Part shown: positions 43,117-55,300 of the stretch, piece by piece | Numbering within the stretch: position 1 is the stretch's first letter | Layout: each line of letters starts with the position of its first letter | Origin: Herbiconiux gentiana | GTDB taxonomy: Bacteria > Actinomycetota > Actinomycetes > Actinomycetales > Microbacteriaceae | Reading direction: 5' to 3' | Assembly: GCF_024978135.1 (NCBI RefSeq) | Contig: NZ_JANTEZ010000003.1 | Span: 186,001 to 250,000, forward strand | DNA: 64,000 nucleotides | Translations under genes and position numbers: made by a program | Notes under the pieces: generated by a model | The model's input: only the letters and a program-made list of their open reading frames with translations | The model's database searches: none | Told to the model about the DNA's origin: nothing

Positions 43117-46100
43117 GTGAGCGGTGGGGGTGGCGAGAGCGGCGCGGAGCCCGCGGGGGCGCCCTCGGGTGACGGTCGGGTGCGCGCGGTGGTCGGGGTG
43201 CTGGGGCCCGTCGCCGTGGGGCGCGACGGCGCGTGGGGCGAGCCGGCCGGGCGGCGGGCCAAGGCCGTGCTCGTGGTGCTGGCTCTCGCGGCGCCGCGCG
43301 CGGTGGGTGCCGAGGCGCTGATCGACGAGGTGTGGGGCGAGGATCCGCCGCGGGCTGCGCGCGGGGCGCTGCAGGCGCTGGTGTCGCGGCTGCGGTCGGG
43401 GTTCGGCGACGGCGTGATCGAGTCGACGGCGTCGGGGTACCGGCTCGGGGTCGGCGTGGATCTGGCGTCGGCGAGCGCTCTCGCGGGGCACGCGGCCGAG
43501 GCTCTGTCTCGGGGCGCCCACGAGGACGCGGCCCGGCTCGCCGCCGAGGCCATCAGGCTGTGGCGCGGCGCTCCGGGCGCCGACCTCGAGCCGGGCGAGC
43601 TCGCCGATGACCTCGCCGCCCGGGCGGGCGAGCTGTCCCTGTCGCTCGAGACGACCGCGGCCACGGCGGCCCTCGCGCTCGGGCATCCCGCCGACGCGGA
43701 GACCGCCGCGCGCCGACTGGCCGCCCGGGCCCCCTTCGACGATCACGCCCAGCTGCTGCTGATGCGCGCGCTCGACGGCCAGGGCCGGAGCACCGAGGCC
43801 GTGGCCGCCTTCGCCGAGTTCCGCGAGCGCGTGCAGGACGCCCTCGGCGCCAGCCCCTCCCCCGAGCTCCAGGCGCTCAACCTCGAGCTGCTGGAGCGCG
43901 CCGAGCGGGCTCCGACCGCGCCTTCGTCGGCTACCGAGGGCTCGCGCGACGCGGCGGCGCCGGACGACGGGGCCGCACCCGTCGCTCGCGGGATCCGCGC
44001 CGCCCCCAACGCCCTGGTGGGCCGCGAGGAGGCGGTCGCGACCGTGCGGGCGCTGCTGCAGGCGGCCCGCGTGACGACGGTGCTCGGTCCCGGCGGTCTC
44101 GGCAAGACGCGGCTGGCGCACGAGGTGGCGGCCCGGTCCGTCGGGGAGTTCGGCGCCGTCGTCGTGGTGGAGCTGGCGAGCGTGCGCAGCGCCGAGGACG
44201 TCGTGTTCGCGCTGGCGTCGGCCCTGGGCATCCGGGAGCTCGGGAGCTCGCGCCGGATGGGCGACCAGCGGGTGCGGGCCGACCTCCGCACGCGCATCCT
44301 GGACCGGCTCGGCGAGCGCCGCACCCTGCTCGTCGTCGACAACTGCGAGCACCTGATCGACGCGGCGGCCGAGTGGGCCGCCGAGCTCACCGCCGAGCTG
44401 CCCGCGTTGACGCTGCTCACCACCAGTCGCACGCCGCTGCGCATCTCGAGCGAGCGCGTCTACGCGCTGCAGCCGCTCGGGGTGGGTGACGGACAGACGA
44501 CGGACGATCCGGCCGTGCGGCTCTTCCTCGACCGGGCAACCGCGGCCCGACCGGGTGCCGTGCTCGACCCCGTCGTCGTCGCCCGGCTGTGTGAGCGGCT
44601 CGACGGGCTGCCGCTGGCGATCGAGCTGGCGGCGGCGCGCATCCGCACGATGTCGCTGGATGAGATCGAGCGCCGCCTCGGCAACCGGTTCTCGCTGCTC
44701 ACCGGCGGCGACCGGAGTGCGCCCGAGCGGCACCGCACGCTGCTCGCGGTGATCGAGTGGAGCTGGAACCTGCTCGGGCGCGAGGAGCAGCGGGCGCTGG
44801 CCCGCCTGTCGGAGTTCGCCGACGGGTTCAGCGCCGAGGCGGCGCGCGCGGTGGTGGGGGCCGGCGTCGACGAGGCGCTCGACGGGCTGGTCGCGCAGTC
44901 GCTGGTGACGGTGACCGAGGTCGGCGGCTCGGGTGCGGCCGGTGCCGGTGCGGGTGGCTCGGGTGCGGCCGGTGCCGGTGCGGGTGGCTCGGGTGTGGTC
45001 GGTGTGGGCGCCGGCGGCGCGGGGCTGCGGTTCCGGATGCTCGAGACCGTCCGTGAGTTCGGTCGGCTCCAGCTCGAGCGCGAGGGCCTCCGCGACGACG
45101 TCGAGGCAGCCCTGTTCGATTGGTCCTCCGCGTTCGGCGAGCGCACCCTGCCGCGGCTGAGCGGACGTGAGCAGCTGCCCGCTCTGGCCGCCGTGGCCGC
45201 CGAGGAGGACAACCTCGTCGACGTCCTGCGCCGGGCGGTCGACGCCGGCCGGGCCGACGTCGTGGCCTCGGTGTTCGCGCTGCTCGCCTGGTACTGGTCG
45301 CTGCGGGGCGCCCACTCCGAGGTGCTGGCGTTCTCCGGTCCGGTGTTCGAGGCCATCCGTCGGTACGAGCCCACCGCGGAGCGCACCGGGAGCACCGTGC
45401 TGTCGCTCGTGCTGGTCGCGATCACGCAGTTGGTCGGGCAGCAGCGAGCGGGGGTACGGGCGCTGTCGCGGCTGCGCGAGGTGCTCGCCGCGCATCCGGT
45501 CACCGAACCGCGGCTGGCCGCGATGGCTGAGCTGGCGCTCGCCGTCGGCGACCTCGGCCGCCTGGACGCCGCCGTCGTGCGCGCCCGGTCGTCGGCCGAC
45601 CGCCCGACCGCCCTTCTCGCCGGCCTGGTCGCGAGCCTCACCGCCGAGAACGCCGGCCGCAGCGCCGAGGCCGTGGCGGCCGCCCGGCGCGCGGTCACGC
45701 TCGCCGAGGCGCTCGGTGACACCTGGGGCGCGGGGATGGCGGCGCAGACGCTCGCCCAGCTGCACAGCCAGAACGCCGAGCCCGCGGAGGCCCTGCGCTG
45801 GGCACTCGAGGCGCGCGTCAGCATGGCGGCCGTCGGCGCCAGCGACGACGTGCGGCAGCTCGAGTGGGTGATCGCCGCCAACGACATCGGCGTCGGCGCC
45901 CTCGACGAGGCCGCCGAGATCTTCGAGCGGCTGACCGCCGACCCCGGCCAGAGCGACGGCGTGGACGTCGCCGCGATCGGTCGGGCCGGCCTCGCCGAGG
46001 TGCTGCGGGCCCGGGGCCTCGTCGAGGAGTCGGCCGAGGCGTACCGGCTCGCGCTCGCCGCACTGGACGTGCCGCGGGGGCGGTCGTCGCCGTGGTTCCG

Positions 46101-46530
46101 GATGATGCTGTCGAGCGTGCTCGCCTCGCTGGTCGTCGACGGCACGGGCACGGCCGACGAGCGGCGGCGGCTGGCCCGGCGGCTGCGGGCCCGTACCCTG
46201 GCGGGGCTCCGTCCCGACGGCGCGTTCGTCGACCGGCCGGTGTTCGGCGCCTCACTCGTCGGGCTCGCGGCCTGGGCGGCGGGCGTTCCGGCGATCGGTG
46301 CAGGGGTGGCGCTCGAGCTGCTGGCCCTCGCGGAGACGATGGGTCCGCGCCAGGACAACCCGAGCCTGCACGTCGCTCCGCTGTTCGCGCGGTTCGTGGA
46401 GGAGGTGAGCGAGGACGCCGTGGCGGCGGCCCGGGCATCCGCCGCTCTGATCGACCACGACGAACGACCCGGGCGAGCAGCCGAACTGCTGCGCACACCC
46501 GGGCCGTGGTCGTGGGCCTGGACCGACTGA
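43117..46530 (+). CDS. BTAD / AfsR-SARP-like transcriptional regulator with NB-ARC-type ATPase
   Basis: 1137 aa. OmpR-like winged helix about 20-100 (ALIDEVWGEDPPRAARGALQ, then SRLRSGFG), BTAD domain about 110-260, NTPase with P-loop LGPGGLGKTRLAHEV (about 320) and VVDNCEHLID, winged-helix region about 560-630, and a long TPR-like C-terminus. A Gly/Ala/Ser linker lies near 603-633. AfsR-type proteins activate antibiotic or export genes by binding 11-nt direct repeats. The start is GTG 43117, with TAGGCT 6 nt upstream; GTG 43111 is less likely. Convergent with a DrrAB-type transporter, its probable target. Confidence 0.85.
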   Translation: MSGGGGESGAEPAGAPSGDGRVRAVVGVLGPVAVGRDGAWGEPAGRRAKAVLVVLALAAPRAVGAEALIDEVWGEDPPRAARGALQALVSRLRSGFGDGVIESTASGYRLGVGVDLASASALAGHAAEALSRGAHEDAARLAAEAIRLWRGAPGADLEPGELADDLAARAGELSLSLETTAATAALALGHPADAETAARRLAARAPFDDHAQLLLMRALDGQGRSTEAVAAFAEFRERVQDALGASPSPELQALNLELLERAERAPTAPSSATEGSRDAAAPDDGAAPVARGIRAAPNALVGREEAVATVRALLQAARVTTVLGPGGLGKTRLAHEVAARSVGEFGAVVVVELASVRSAEDVVFALASALGIRELGSSRRMGDQRVRADLRTRILDRLGERRTLLVVDNCEHLIDAAAEWAAELTAELPALTLLTTSRTPLRISSERVYALQPLGVGDGQTTDDPAVRLFLDRATAARPGAVLDPVVVARLCERLDGLPLAIELAAARIRTMSLDEIERRLGNRFSLLTGGDRSAPERHRTLLAVIEWSWNLLGREEQRALARLSEFADGFSAEAARAVVGAGVDEALDGLVAQSLVTVTEVGGSGAAGAGAGGSGAAGAGAGGSGVVGVGAGGAGLRFRMLETVREFGRLQLEREGLRDDVEAALFDWSSAFGERTLPRLSGREQLPALAAVAAEEDNLVDVLRRAVDAGRADVVASVFALLAWYWSLRGAHSEVLAFSGPVFEAIRRYEPTAERTGSTVLSLVLVAITQLVGQQRAGVRALSRLREVLAAHPVTEPRLAAMAELALAVGDLGRLDAAVVRARSSADRPTALLAGLVASLTAENAGRSAEAVAAARRAVTLAEALGDTWGAGMAAQTLAQLHSQNAEPAEALRWALEARVSMAAVGASDDVRQLEWVIAANDIGVGALDEAAEIFERLTADPGQSDGVDVAAIGRAGLAEVLRARGLVEESAEAYRLALAALDVPRGRSSPWFRMMLSSVLASLVVDGTGTADERRRLARRLRARTLAGLRPDGAFVDRPVFGASLVGLAAWAAGVPAIGAGVALELLALAETMGPRQDNPSLHVAPLFARFVEEVSEDAVAAARASAALIDHDERPGRAAELLRTPGPWSWAWTD
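44926..45015 (+). repeat. 30-nt in-frame tandem repeat inside the BTAD regulator gene
   Basis: Units 44926-44955 and 44956-44985 are identical; 44986-45015 is a diverged third copy. They encode GSGAAGAGAG-type decapeptides between the winged-helix and TPR-like regions. Copy number changes would keep the frame and alter linker length only. Confidence 0.9.
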
Positions 46531-46547
46531 GGACCAGCGGCTGGCGG

Positions 46548-47359
46548 CTACGCCTTCTTCATGTACGCGCGCACGGTGAGGGGCGCGAAGATCGCGACGA
46601 TGATCGCGGCGCCGAGCAGGGAGATCCAGGCATCGGAGGTGAACATCGCGCTGTTCGCGAGATCGCGCACCGCGGTCACGAGGTGCGACACCGGGTTGAC
46701 GTTCACGAACCACTGCAGCACGGGCGGCAGCGTGTCGACCGGCACGAAGGCGTTCGACAGGAACGTCAGCGGGAACAGCACGAGGAACGAGATGCCCTGC
46801 ACGCTGGCGGCGCTTCGGGCGATGACGCCGAAGAACGCGAAGATCCAGCTGATGGCCCACGAGCAGGCGATCACGAGCAGGGCCGCCACGACCACGGCGC
46901 CGAGCCCGCCGCCGGGGCGGTAGCCCATGATGAAGCCCATCACGAAGGTGAGGGTCGTGGCGATGGCGTAGCGCACGGTGTCGGCCAGCAGCGCGCCGGC
47001 CAGCGGGGCGATGCGGGCGATCGGCAGGGACTTGAAGCGATCGAACACGCCCTTGTCCATGTCCTCGCGCAGCTGCACGCCGGTGACCACGCTGGTCGTG
47101 ATGACCGTCTGCACGAGGATGCCCGGGATCAACAGAGGCAGGTAGTCGGCGACGCTCCCGGCGATCGCCCCGCCGAAGATGTAGGTGAACATCAGCGTGA
47201 AGATGATCGGCTGCACGGTGACGTCGATCAGCTGCTCGGGAGTGCGGCGGATCTTGATCAGCCCGCGCGCGGCCATGCTGAACGAGTTGCGCACGGTCTG
47301 GGCGATGGTGACGTGGTTCTTGAGGGTGCGCTGGGCACCGGGGGTGATGGTGAGGGTGC

Positions 47360-47363
<4 letters not shown>
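46548..47363 (-). CDS. DrrB-like ABC-2 family permease
   Basis: 271 aa with six hydrophobic helices. RGLIKIRRTPEQLIDVTVQPI, MFTYIFGGAI and the ABC-2 signature region LSNAFVPVDTLPPVLQWFVNVNPVSH are typical of daunorubicin-resistance DrrB and drug or lipid exporters. ATG 47363 overlaps the ATPase stop as ATGA. Its stop lies 17 bp from the stop of the convergent BTAD regulator. Confidence 0.91.
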
Positions 47364-48433
<1,070 letters not shown>

Positions 48434-48478
48434 GGGGCGTCCTTTCGTAGTGGATGCCCCTACCCTCCTCGGGCGCGC

Positions 48479-48540
48479 TGACGCGATGGTGACGCGGCGC
48501 TGACGTGCGCTGACGTGGGCTCTCACGCGCGCTGACGTGC
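48479..48540. promoter_or_regulatory. Phased TGACG direct-repeat array upstream of the DrrAB-type operon
   Basis: TGACG occurs at 48479, 48490, 48501, 48511 and 48533, spaced 11, 11, 10 and 22 nt, each followed by C/T-G (heptamer TGACGYG). The spacing equals one or two helical turns. SARP/AfsR proteins bind heptamers repeated every 11 nt near the -35 region. The array lies 46-107 bp upstream of the DrrA-like ATG. TAGGGG and TACGAA (minus) are possible -10 elements. Confidence 0.55.
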
Positions 48541-48579
48541 GCTTTTACGGCGTCGGCCGCTTCTCGACACGGACGGACG

Positions 48580-50568
48580 TCAGGCGCGCACCAGGCCCGC
48601 CGCGTCGGTGACCGGGAGCCGGCAGACGAAGTCGCGGCAGAGGTAGGCCGTCGGCACGCCACCGCGCGTCGCCCGGTCGGCGAAGAGCTCGAAGCCGGCC
48701 GCGGCGAGCAGACGCGCCTGCTCCTCCGTGGCCCGGGCGACCACCCCGCCGCGCCAGGTGCGCACGCGCGCCTCCAGCTCGGAGCTGCCGGCACCGGCCG
48801 GTGCGCGGTCAAGGGGGTCGGCCGGGGCGGGCGTGACGAGCACGAGCTGCTCGGCCGGGCGGGAGAGCCGGGTGAGCAGCTCGAGGGTGGCGCCGAACGC
48901 GATCGGCTGCGCCACGGCGTCGGCCGCGAGCGGGGCCACCGCGCGGAGGGCTGCGGCGCGGTACCGCGGCTCGGCGGTGAGGGCGTGCAGCAGGAGAGCG
49001 GCCGAAGCGGCGGCGGAGTTGCCGGAGGGGTAGGCGCCCTCCGAGGGGTCCAGTTCGCTCGCCAGGCCCTGGGCACCGAGCACGGGGTCGCCGCCGCCGG
49101 GCACGGCGAACACGGGGCCGGTGGGGTCGCTCGTCAGGACGGCGTCCACGAGCATCCGGCCCGCTGTCGCGTAGCGCGCCGAACCGGTGGCGGCGGCGAG
49201 GCGGAGGAGGCCCTCGGCGAGCATGCCGTAGTCCTCGAGCGTGGCGACCGCCGCCGAGGCGTGGCCGTCGATCGAGGCGCGCAGGAGGCGGGGCCACTCA
49301 CCGGGCGCCGAGACGACGTGGGCCGTGAGGAGGTGGTCGGCGGCGTGGTCGGCGGCGAGCGCCAGCTCGGGGCGGTCGAAGACGAGAGCGGCCTGCGCGA
49401 GTGCGCCGATGGCGAGGCCGTTCCAGCCGGTGAGCACCTTCTCGTCGAGGGCGGGCGGGGTCTGGCGGGCCCGGTCGGCGGCGTCGAGCGCGTAGTAGCC
49501 GCCCTCGACGCGGCGGCCGTCGACGGTGCTCTCGGAGTCCTGGGCCGAGGCGAACCCGCCCGAGGGCAGCTGCATCACGTCGGTGAGGAAGCCCGCGACA
49601 CCGAGCGCCGCGTCGCGCGCCCAGTCGGCCGAGGGGTCAGCCGGGTCGGCCGCCCAGGCCGCCGTGAGGGCGTCGAGCAGCAGGGCGTTGTCGTAGAGCA
49701 TGCGCTCGTAGTGGGGCTCGCTCCAGTCGCGCTTCGTGGCGTAGCGGAAAAAGCCGCCCTCGACCGGGTCGCGCAGGGGCGACCGCGCCATGGCCCGGAG
49801 GGTGCGGGTCGCGAGCGCCGCCGCGGCGCCGTCGGCCCCGGGCGCCCCGTCGGCCCCGGGCGCCCCGTCGGCCCCGGGCGCAGCCCCCACCTCGAGCAGG
49901 AACCGCAGCACCGGCGCCACGGGGAACTTCGGTGCGCCGCCGAAGCCGCCGTGCTCAGCATCCTCGTACTGGCCGAGCTCGGCGACCACAGCGGCGAGCT
50001 GCGACGGCGAGACCGGGCCCGCCTCACCCGCCTCGAGCGCGACGGCACCCCGCGACCGCAGCCGCTGCTGCCCCTCGGCGAGCATCTCGGCGAGCCCCGC
50101 GGCCGAGCGCTCGACCTCGGCGCGGCGGGTGGTCCAGGCGTCGTCGACCGCGGCGAGCACCTGCGAGAACGACGGATGCCCGTCCACCGGCACCGGAGGC
50201 GAGTACGTGCCGGCGTGGAACGCCTGCCCCGACGGCGTGACGAACACGTTCAGGGGCCACCCCAGGTTCTGCGTGAACGCCCCCGCGGCTGCGAGATAGG
50301 CCGAGTCGACCTCCGGATGCTCCTCCCGGTCGACCTTGATCGCCACGAACCGCTCGTTCAGGAACGCGGCGAGCCCCGGATCGCTGAAGCTCTCCCGCGC
50401 CATCACGTGGCACCAGTGGCACGTCGAGTATCCGATGGACACCAGCACCGGCACGTCCCGCTCCCGCGCCGCGGCGAACGCCTCCTCGCTCCACGGGTAC
50501 CAGTCCACCGGGTTCCCCGCGTGCGACCGCAAGTAGGGGCTGATGGCGTCCGCGAGCCGATTCGTCAT
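48580..50568 (-). CDS. DUF255 thioredoxin-domain protein (YyaL/SSP411 family)
   Basis: 662 aa. N-terminal thioredoxin-like DUF255 domain: [34 protein letters not shown] with a CHWC motif, and [11 protein letters not shown]. An (alpha/alpha) barrel like that of N-acyl-glucosamine epimerases follows ([28 protein letters not shown]). The catalytic activity is unknown. An 18-nt repeat (49831-49884) gives GADGAP units. ATG 50568 has AGGGTGAGG upstream; the frame open to 50979 is not conserved. Confidence 0.88.
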   Translation of the reverse strand: MTNRLADAISPYLRSHAGNPVDWYPWSEEAFAAARERDVPVLVSIGYSTCHWCHVMARESFSDPGLAAFLNERFVAIKVDREEHPEVDSAYLAAAGAFTQNLGWPLNVFVTPSGQAFHAGTYSPPVPVDGHPSFSQVLAAVDDAWTTRRAEVERSAAGLAEMLAEGQQRLRSRGAVALEAGEAGPVSPSQLAAVVAELGQYEDAEHGGFGGAPKFPVAPVLRFLLEVGAAPGADGAPGADGAPGADGAAAALATRTLRAMARSPLRDPVEGGFFRYATKRDWSEPHYERMLYDNALLLDALTAAWAADPADPSADWARDAALGVAGFLTDVMQLPSGGFASAQDSESTVDGRRVEGGYYALDAADRARQTPPALDEKVLTGWNGLAIGALAQAALVFDRPELALAADHAADHLLTAHVVSAPGEWPRLLRASIDGHASAAVATLEDYGMLAEGLLRLAAATGSARYATAGRMLVDAVLTSDPTGPVFAVPGGGDPVLGAQGLASELDPSEGAYPSGNSAAASAALLLHALTAEPRYRAAALRAVAPLAADAVAQPIAFGATLELLTRLSRPAEQLVLVTPAPADPLDRAPAGAGSSELEARVRTWRGGVVARATEEQARLLAAAGFELFADRATRGGVPTAYLCRDFVCRLPVTDAAGLVRA
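49831..49884 (-). repeat. 18-nt in-frame tandem repeat inside the DUF255 gene
   Basis: Units 49831-49848 and 49849-49866 are identical and 49867-49884 nearly so. They encode PGADGA hexapeptides in a loop of the barrel domain. Confidence 0.9.
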
Positions 50569-50594
50569 GCCCTCACCCTCCCACCCGGGGCCCG

Positions 50595-51404
50595 TCAGCG
50601 GCGCGTGACCTGCTTCTCGCCCGCGCGCACGGGCACGGGCAGGCGGTTCTGCGCCGGCGGCAGGGGGCAGACGTAGAAGTCGGCGAACGCGCAGGGCGGC
50701 AGGTAGGCCCGATTGAAGTCGACCTCGATCGTGCGGGCGCCGCCGTCGGCCCTGAGCTTGAGGAAGCGGAAGCGGTAGCTCTCGGTTCCGCTCGTCGCGT
50801 CGGCGAAGACGACCTCCAGCCCGGTGAGCGGCCCGGTCGCGAGCAGCGCGTGCTCCTGCCCGTCGATGGTCACGGTCACGGTGCCGGCCAGCGCACTGGT
50901 CTCGGTGTACCCGTCGATCTCCTCGACGTCGATCGTCGAGCCCTCCGACGCCGGCTCGAAGCGCCCCGTGAGAACCCATGCCTCATCGGGCATGTACGCG
51001 TCGATGTCGGCGACGGATGCTCGGCTGGGCGCCTCGGCGTCGAGAACGCGCAGCGCCACGTCGTCGTCGCGGCGGAAGTGCCGCAGCACCCGGGTGCCGA
51101 GCAGCACCTCGCCGCCCTCCTCGATGGTGAGGTCGTCGCCGACGATGTCGCCGTCCTCGACGCGCCAGGTGCCGTCGAGGCCGTCGATCGCGACCGGGTC
51201 GGCGCCGGGCGTCAGCCAGTGGGTGCCGACGAGGGCGGCGATGCCCTGCGGTGCGGTCACGAGCCGCAGTCGCGCCTGGTGCCAGGAGGCCCAGTCCTCC
51301 TCGAACTCCGAGCGGGGCGGGGCCGGAGCGGCAGCAGAAGCAGGAGCAGCAGCGGCAGCGGAAGCAGGAGCGGCAGCGGCAGCGGGGGCGTTCTGGTCGG
51401 TCAC
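50595..51404 (-). CDS. DUF1684 family protein
   Basis: 269 aa. An N-terminal Ala/Pro-rich run (about 5-32) made of PASAAAAA-like repeats precedes the DUF1684 domain: [33 protein letters not shown] and the C-terminal [25 protein letters not shown] with the invariant cysteines. The role is unknown. TAGGCT (51416-51411) lies 6 nt before GTG 51404, so it is likely leaderless. It precedes the DUF255 gene by 26 bp and may be cotranscribed with it. Confidence 0.87.
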   Translation of the reverse strand: MTDQNAPAAAAAPASAAAAAPASAAAPAPPRSEFEEDWASWHQARLRLVTAPQGIAALVGTHWLTPGADPVAIDGLDGTWRVEDGDIVGDDLTIEEGGEVLLGTRVLRHFRRDDDVALRVLDAEAPSRASVADIDAYMPDEAWVLTGRFEPASEGSTIDVEEIDGYTETSALAGTVTVTIDGQEHALLATGPLTGLEVVFADATSGTESYRFRFLKLRADGGARTIEVDFNRAYLPPCAFADFYVCPLPPAQNRLPVPVRAGEKQVTRR

Positions 51405-51529
51405 GCGTCGAGCCTACGACCGGCGCTGGACCCGAGGGCCGGAATGCCCGAGACTGGGTGCCGCGCGGCGGCGCCGCCGCGCATCCGGGAGCCGTCGTCG
51501 AGGCCGGCTCGAGAGCGACGGAGGCCCCC

Positions 51530-52336
51530 ATGACCGAGTTCACGCGCACCAGCACGGGCGACACCGTGGCGTTCGACCGGTACGCAGACGGGAGCGGCCC
51601 GGCGGTCGTGTTCATCGCCGGTGCCGGGCCGTTCCGCGCGGGGGACGCCGTCACCACCGAGACCGCCCGGCTGGCGGCGGCGGACGGTCTGACCACGCTG
51701 GTGTTCGACCGGCTCGGCCGCGGCGAGAGCGTCGCCGACGGCGTGGTCGACCTCGATCGCGAGCTGGAGGCGGTTCGGGCGGCGATCGCGGCGGCGTCCG
51801 GCTCGGAGGAGGGGCGGGCGGTGCTCGTCGGGCACTCGTCGGGATGCTCGATCGCCCTGGCCGCCGCCGTGCGCGGACTGCCGGTGAGCGGACTCGTGCT
51901 CTGGGAGGCGCCGCTCAGCGAGACCGCCGCCGACACCGCGGAGTGGAGCGACGGCTTCGAGGAGCTGCTCGACGCGGGCGAGGACGAGCGGGCGAAGGAG
52001 CACTACATGCGCGACATGCCGCCCGAGTTCCTCGCCGGGGCGAAGGCCTCGCCGGCCTGGCCCGCGATCGTGGCCAACGCCCGCACGGAGCGAGCCGACG
52101 GGCAGTCGATGAAGTGGGCGAACGCGGCGCTCGAGAACGGGGGCTTCCCCGAGATCGACGTGCCGGTGCTCGCGGTGTACGGCACCGAGACGTTCCCACA
52201 GATGCCGATCGCGGCGGCCCGGATCGTCGGCGCGATCCCGGGCGCGCGGGAGAAGACGGTCGCCGGGGCGATGCACTCGTGGCAGCCGGCCGCTATGGCC
52301 GCCGAGCTCGTGGAGTTCGTGCGCGCACTCGGCTGA
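51530..52336 (+). CDS. Alpha/beta hydrolase
   Basis: 268 aa. FIAGAGPFRAGD replaces the usual HGxP oxyanion loop, FDRLGRGES follows, and the nucleophile elbow is VGHSSGCSIAL (Ser about 105). LAVYGTET holds the acid position and GAMHSWQP the histidine. ATG 51530 has GGAGG upstream. Probably a small esterase or lactonase; substrate unknown. It precedes hrpA. Confidence 0.84.
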   Translation: MTEFTRTSTGDTVAFDRYADGSGPAVVFIAGAGPFRAGDAVTTETARLAAADGLTTLVFDRLGRGESVADGVVDLDRELEAVRAAIAAASGSEEGRAVLVGHSSGCSIALAAAVRGLPVSGLVLWEAPLSETAADTAEWSDGFEELLDAGEDERAKEHYMRDMPPEFLAGAKASPAWPAIVANARTERADGQSMKWANAALENGGFPEIDVPVLAVYGTETFPQMPIAAARIVGAIPGAREKTVAGAMHSWQPAAMAAELVEFVRALG

Positions 52337-52372
52337 CGGCCGCCGCCCGCGCGGCGGTACGATGGAGGGCTC

Positions 52373-55300
52373 ATGTCTGCCGCCCCTCCCCTGCGCATCG
52401 TCTTCCCTCCCGAGCTGCCCGTCAGCCAGAAGCGGGACGACATCGCGCGCGCCATCGAGGGCCACCAGGTCGTCATCGTCGCCGGCGAGACAGGCTCGGG
52501 CAAGACCACCCAGCTGCCGAAGATCTGCCTCGAGCTCGGCCGCGAGAACATCGGCCACACGCAGCCCCGCCGCCTCGCCGCCCGCACGATCGCCGAGCGC
52601 ATCGCCGAAGAGCTCGGCCAGGAGGTCGGCGGTCTCGTCGGTTACCAGGTGCGCTTCACCGACCGCGCGAGTAAGGACACGCGCATCAAGCTGATGACCG
52701 ACGGCATCCTGCTGAACGAGATGAACCATGACCGGCTGCTCAGCCGCTATGACACGATCATCATCGACGAGGCCCACGAGCGCAGCCTCAACATCGACTT
52801 CCTGCTGGGCTACCTCAAGCAGCTGCTCCCGAAGCGCCGCGACCTGAAGCTCATCATCACCAGCGCCACAATCGACCCCGAGAGCTTCGCGCGCCACTTC
52901 GCCGAGCCCGACGGCACGCCGGCGCCCATCGTCGAGGTCTCGGGCCGCACCTTCCCGGTCGAGATCCGCTACCGTCCGCTGGCTCCGGATGCTCCTTCCG
53001 ACGACCCCGCCGACGACGCCCCCGGTCAGACCGAGACGAAAGACCTCTTCGAGGCCATCGGCGACGCCCTCGACGAGCTCGCCCGCGAGAAGCCGGGCGA
53101 CGTGCTCGTGTTCCTCAGCGGGGAGAACGAGATCCGTGACGCCGAGGAGGCCCTCCGCGGGAAGTTCGCGGCGACCGGTGGCGCCGGCCAGACCGAGGTG
53201 CTGCCGCTGTACGGGCGGTTGACCGCCGCCGAGCAGCATCGGGTGTTCCAGCGCAGCAGCACCCCGGGCATCCGTCGCCGTGTGGTGCTGGCCACGAACG
53301 TCGCCGAGACGAGCCTGACGGTGCCGGGCATCAAATACGTGATCGACGCCGGCACCGCCCGCATCAGCCGCTACTCGGTGCGCTCGAAGGTGCAGCGGCT
53401 GCCGATCGAGCCGATCTCGCAGGCGAGCGCGAACCAGCGCTCGGGGCGCAGCGGCCGCACGAGCGACGGCATCGCGATCCGGCTGTACTCCGAGGACGAC
53501 TACACGCGGCGGCCCGAGTTCACCGATCCCGAGATCCTGCGCACGAACCTCGCGGCGGTCATCCTGCAGATGATCTCGCTGGGGCTCGGCGACATCGCCT
53601 CCTTCCCGTTCCTGCAGCCGCCCGACTCGCGCGGTGTGAAAGACGGACTCGACCTGCTCGCCGAGCTGAACGCGACGCGCCCCGGCCGGGCGGGCGAGCC
53701 GCCGCGGCTCTCGGCGATCGGCCGCGACCTCGCCCGGCTGCCGATCGAGCCGCGCTTCGCCCGCATGGTCGTGGAGTCCAAGCGCACGAACACGAGCCGC
53801 GAGGTGCTGGCGATCGTGGCGGGCCTCACGATCCAGGACCCGCGCGAGCGCCCCCTCGAGAAGCGTGGCCGCGCCGACGAGCTGCACGCCCGGTTCGCCG
53901 ACCAGACGAGCGACTTCCTCACCCTGCTCAACCTCTGGAACTACCTCGAGGAGAAGCAGCGCGAGCTCGGCTCGAGCGCGTTCCGGCGCCTGTGCAAGGC
54001 CGAGTTCCTGAACTACCTGCGCATCCGCGAGTGGCAGGACGTCCATCGCCAGCTGCGCCAGCTCGCCAAGCCCCTGGGCCTCGAGATCGGCGAGCCGAGC
54101 GTGAACCCCGACGGCATCCACCGCTCGATCCTGTCGGGCCTGCTCAGCCAGATCGGCCTGCGCGACCAGGTCAAGCGCGACTACCTCGGCGCCCGCCAGA
54201 CCCGCTTCTCGATCTTCCCCGGCTCGGCGCTGGCGAAGAAGCAGCCCGCGGCCGTGATGAGCGCCGAGCTCGTCGAGACCAGCCGCCTGTTCGCGCGGAT
54301 GAACGCCGCCATCGACCCCGGCTGGGCCGAAGCGCTGGCGGGCGACCTGGTGAAGCGCAGCTACTCCGAGCCGCACTGGGAGAAGAAGCAGGGCGCCGCC
54401 GTCGCCTACGAGCGGGTGACCCTGTTCGGCGTGCCGATCGTCGTGCACCGCCGGGTGCAGTTCGCCCGCATCGACCCCGAGTACGCCCGGGAGCTGTTCA
54501 TCCGACATGCGCTCGTCGAGGGCGAGTGGGAGTCGCAGCAGGCCTTCGACCGCGCGAACCGGGCCTTCCGCCGCGACCTCGAGCAGCTCGAGGAGCGCAG
54601 CCGCCGCCGCGACATCCTGCTCGACGACGAGGCCGTGTTCGAGTTCTACCAGGCCCGCATCCCGCGCGACGTCGTCTCGCAGCGCAGCTTCGAGGGCTGG
54701 TGGAAGAAGGCCCGCCACGACGATCCCGAGCTGCTCACCATGACGGTCGAGACGCTGCTGCCCGAGGGCGCTCCCGACGTCGACGAGACCGAGTTCCCGG
54801 CCGAGTGGCAGCAGGGCGACCAGCGGCTCGCGCTCTCGTACCGCTTCGAGCCGGGTGCCGCCGACGACGGCGTGACGGCCACGGTGCCGCTCGCACTGCT
54901 GCCGCGGTTGCGTCCCGAGGGCTTCGAGGCGCAGGTGCCGGGGTTGCGCAAGGACCTGGTGACCGCGCTCATCCGCTCGATGCCGAAGCGCCTGCGCGTG
55001 AACTTCGTGCCCGCCACCGACTGGGCCGGCCGGCTGCTCGACGAGCTCGGCCCCGACGTCGGCGACGACTTCCCGACCCGCCTCGCCGCGCTCATGGCGA
55101 AGCTCGCGCACACTCCCGTGACGGCCGCCGACTTCGACCGCTCCAAGCTCCCCGAGCACCTGCGCGTGACCTTCCGCGTCGTCGACGAGCGCGGCCGCAC
55201 CGTCGGCGCCTCGAAAGAGCTGGTCGAGCTGCAGCGCACCCTCTCCGACGCCGCCCGCGCCTCGATCTCGCGCGCCGTGCGACAGCTTCCGGATGCTCGT

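Noticed and set aside
43069-45765. 898-codon minus-strand frame opposite the BTAD regulator
   Set aside because: Shadow frame with Arg/Gly/Gln-rich sequence and no motif.
51401-55159. 1252-codon minus-strand open frame opposite hrpA and a hydrolase
   Set aside because: It is antisense to clearly conserved genes, has His/Arg/Val-rich low-information sequence typical of high-GC shadow frames, and no domain.
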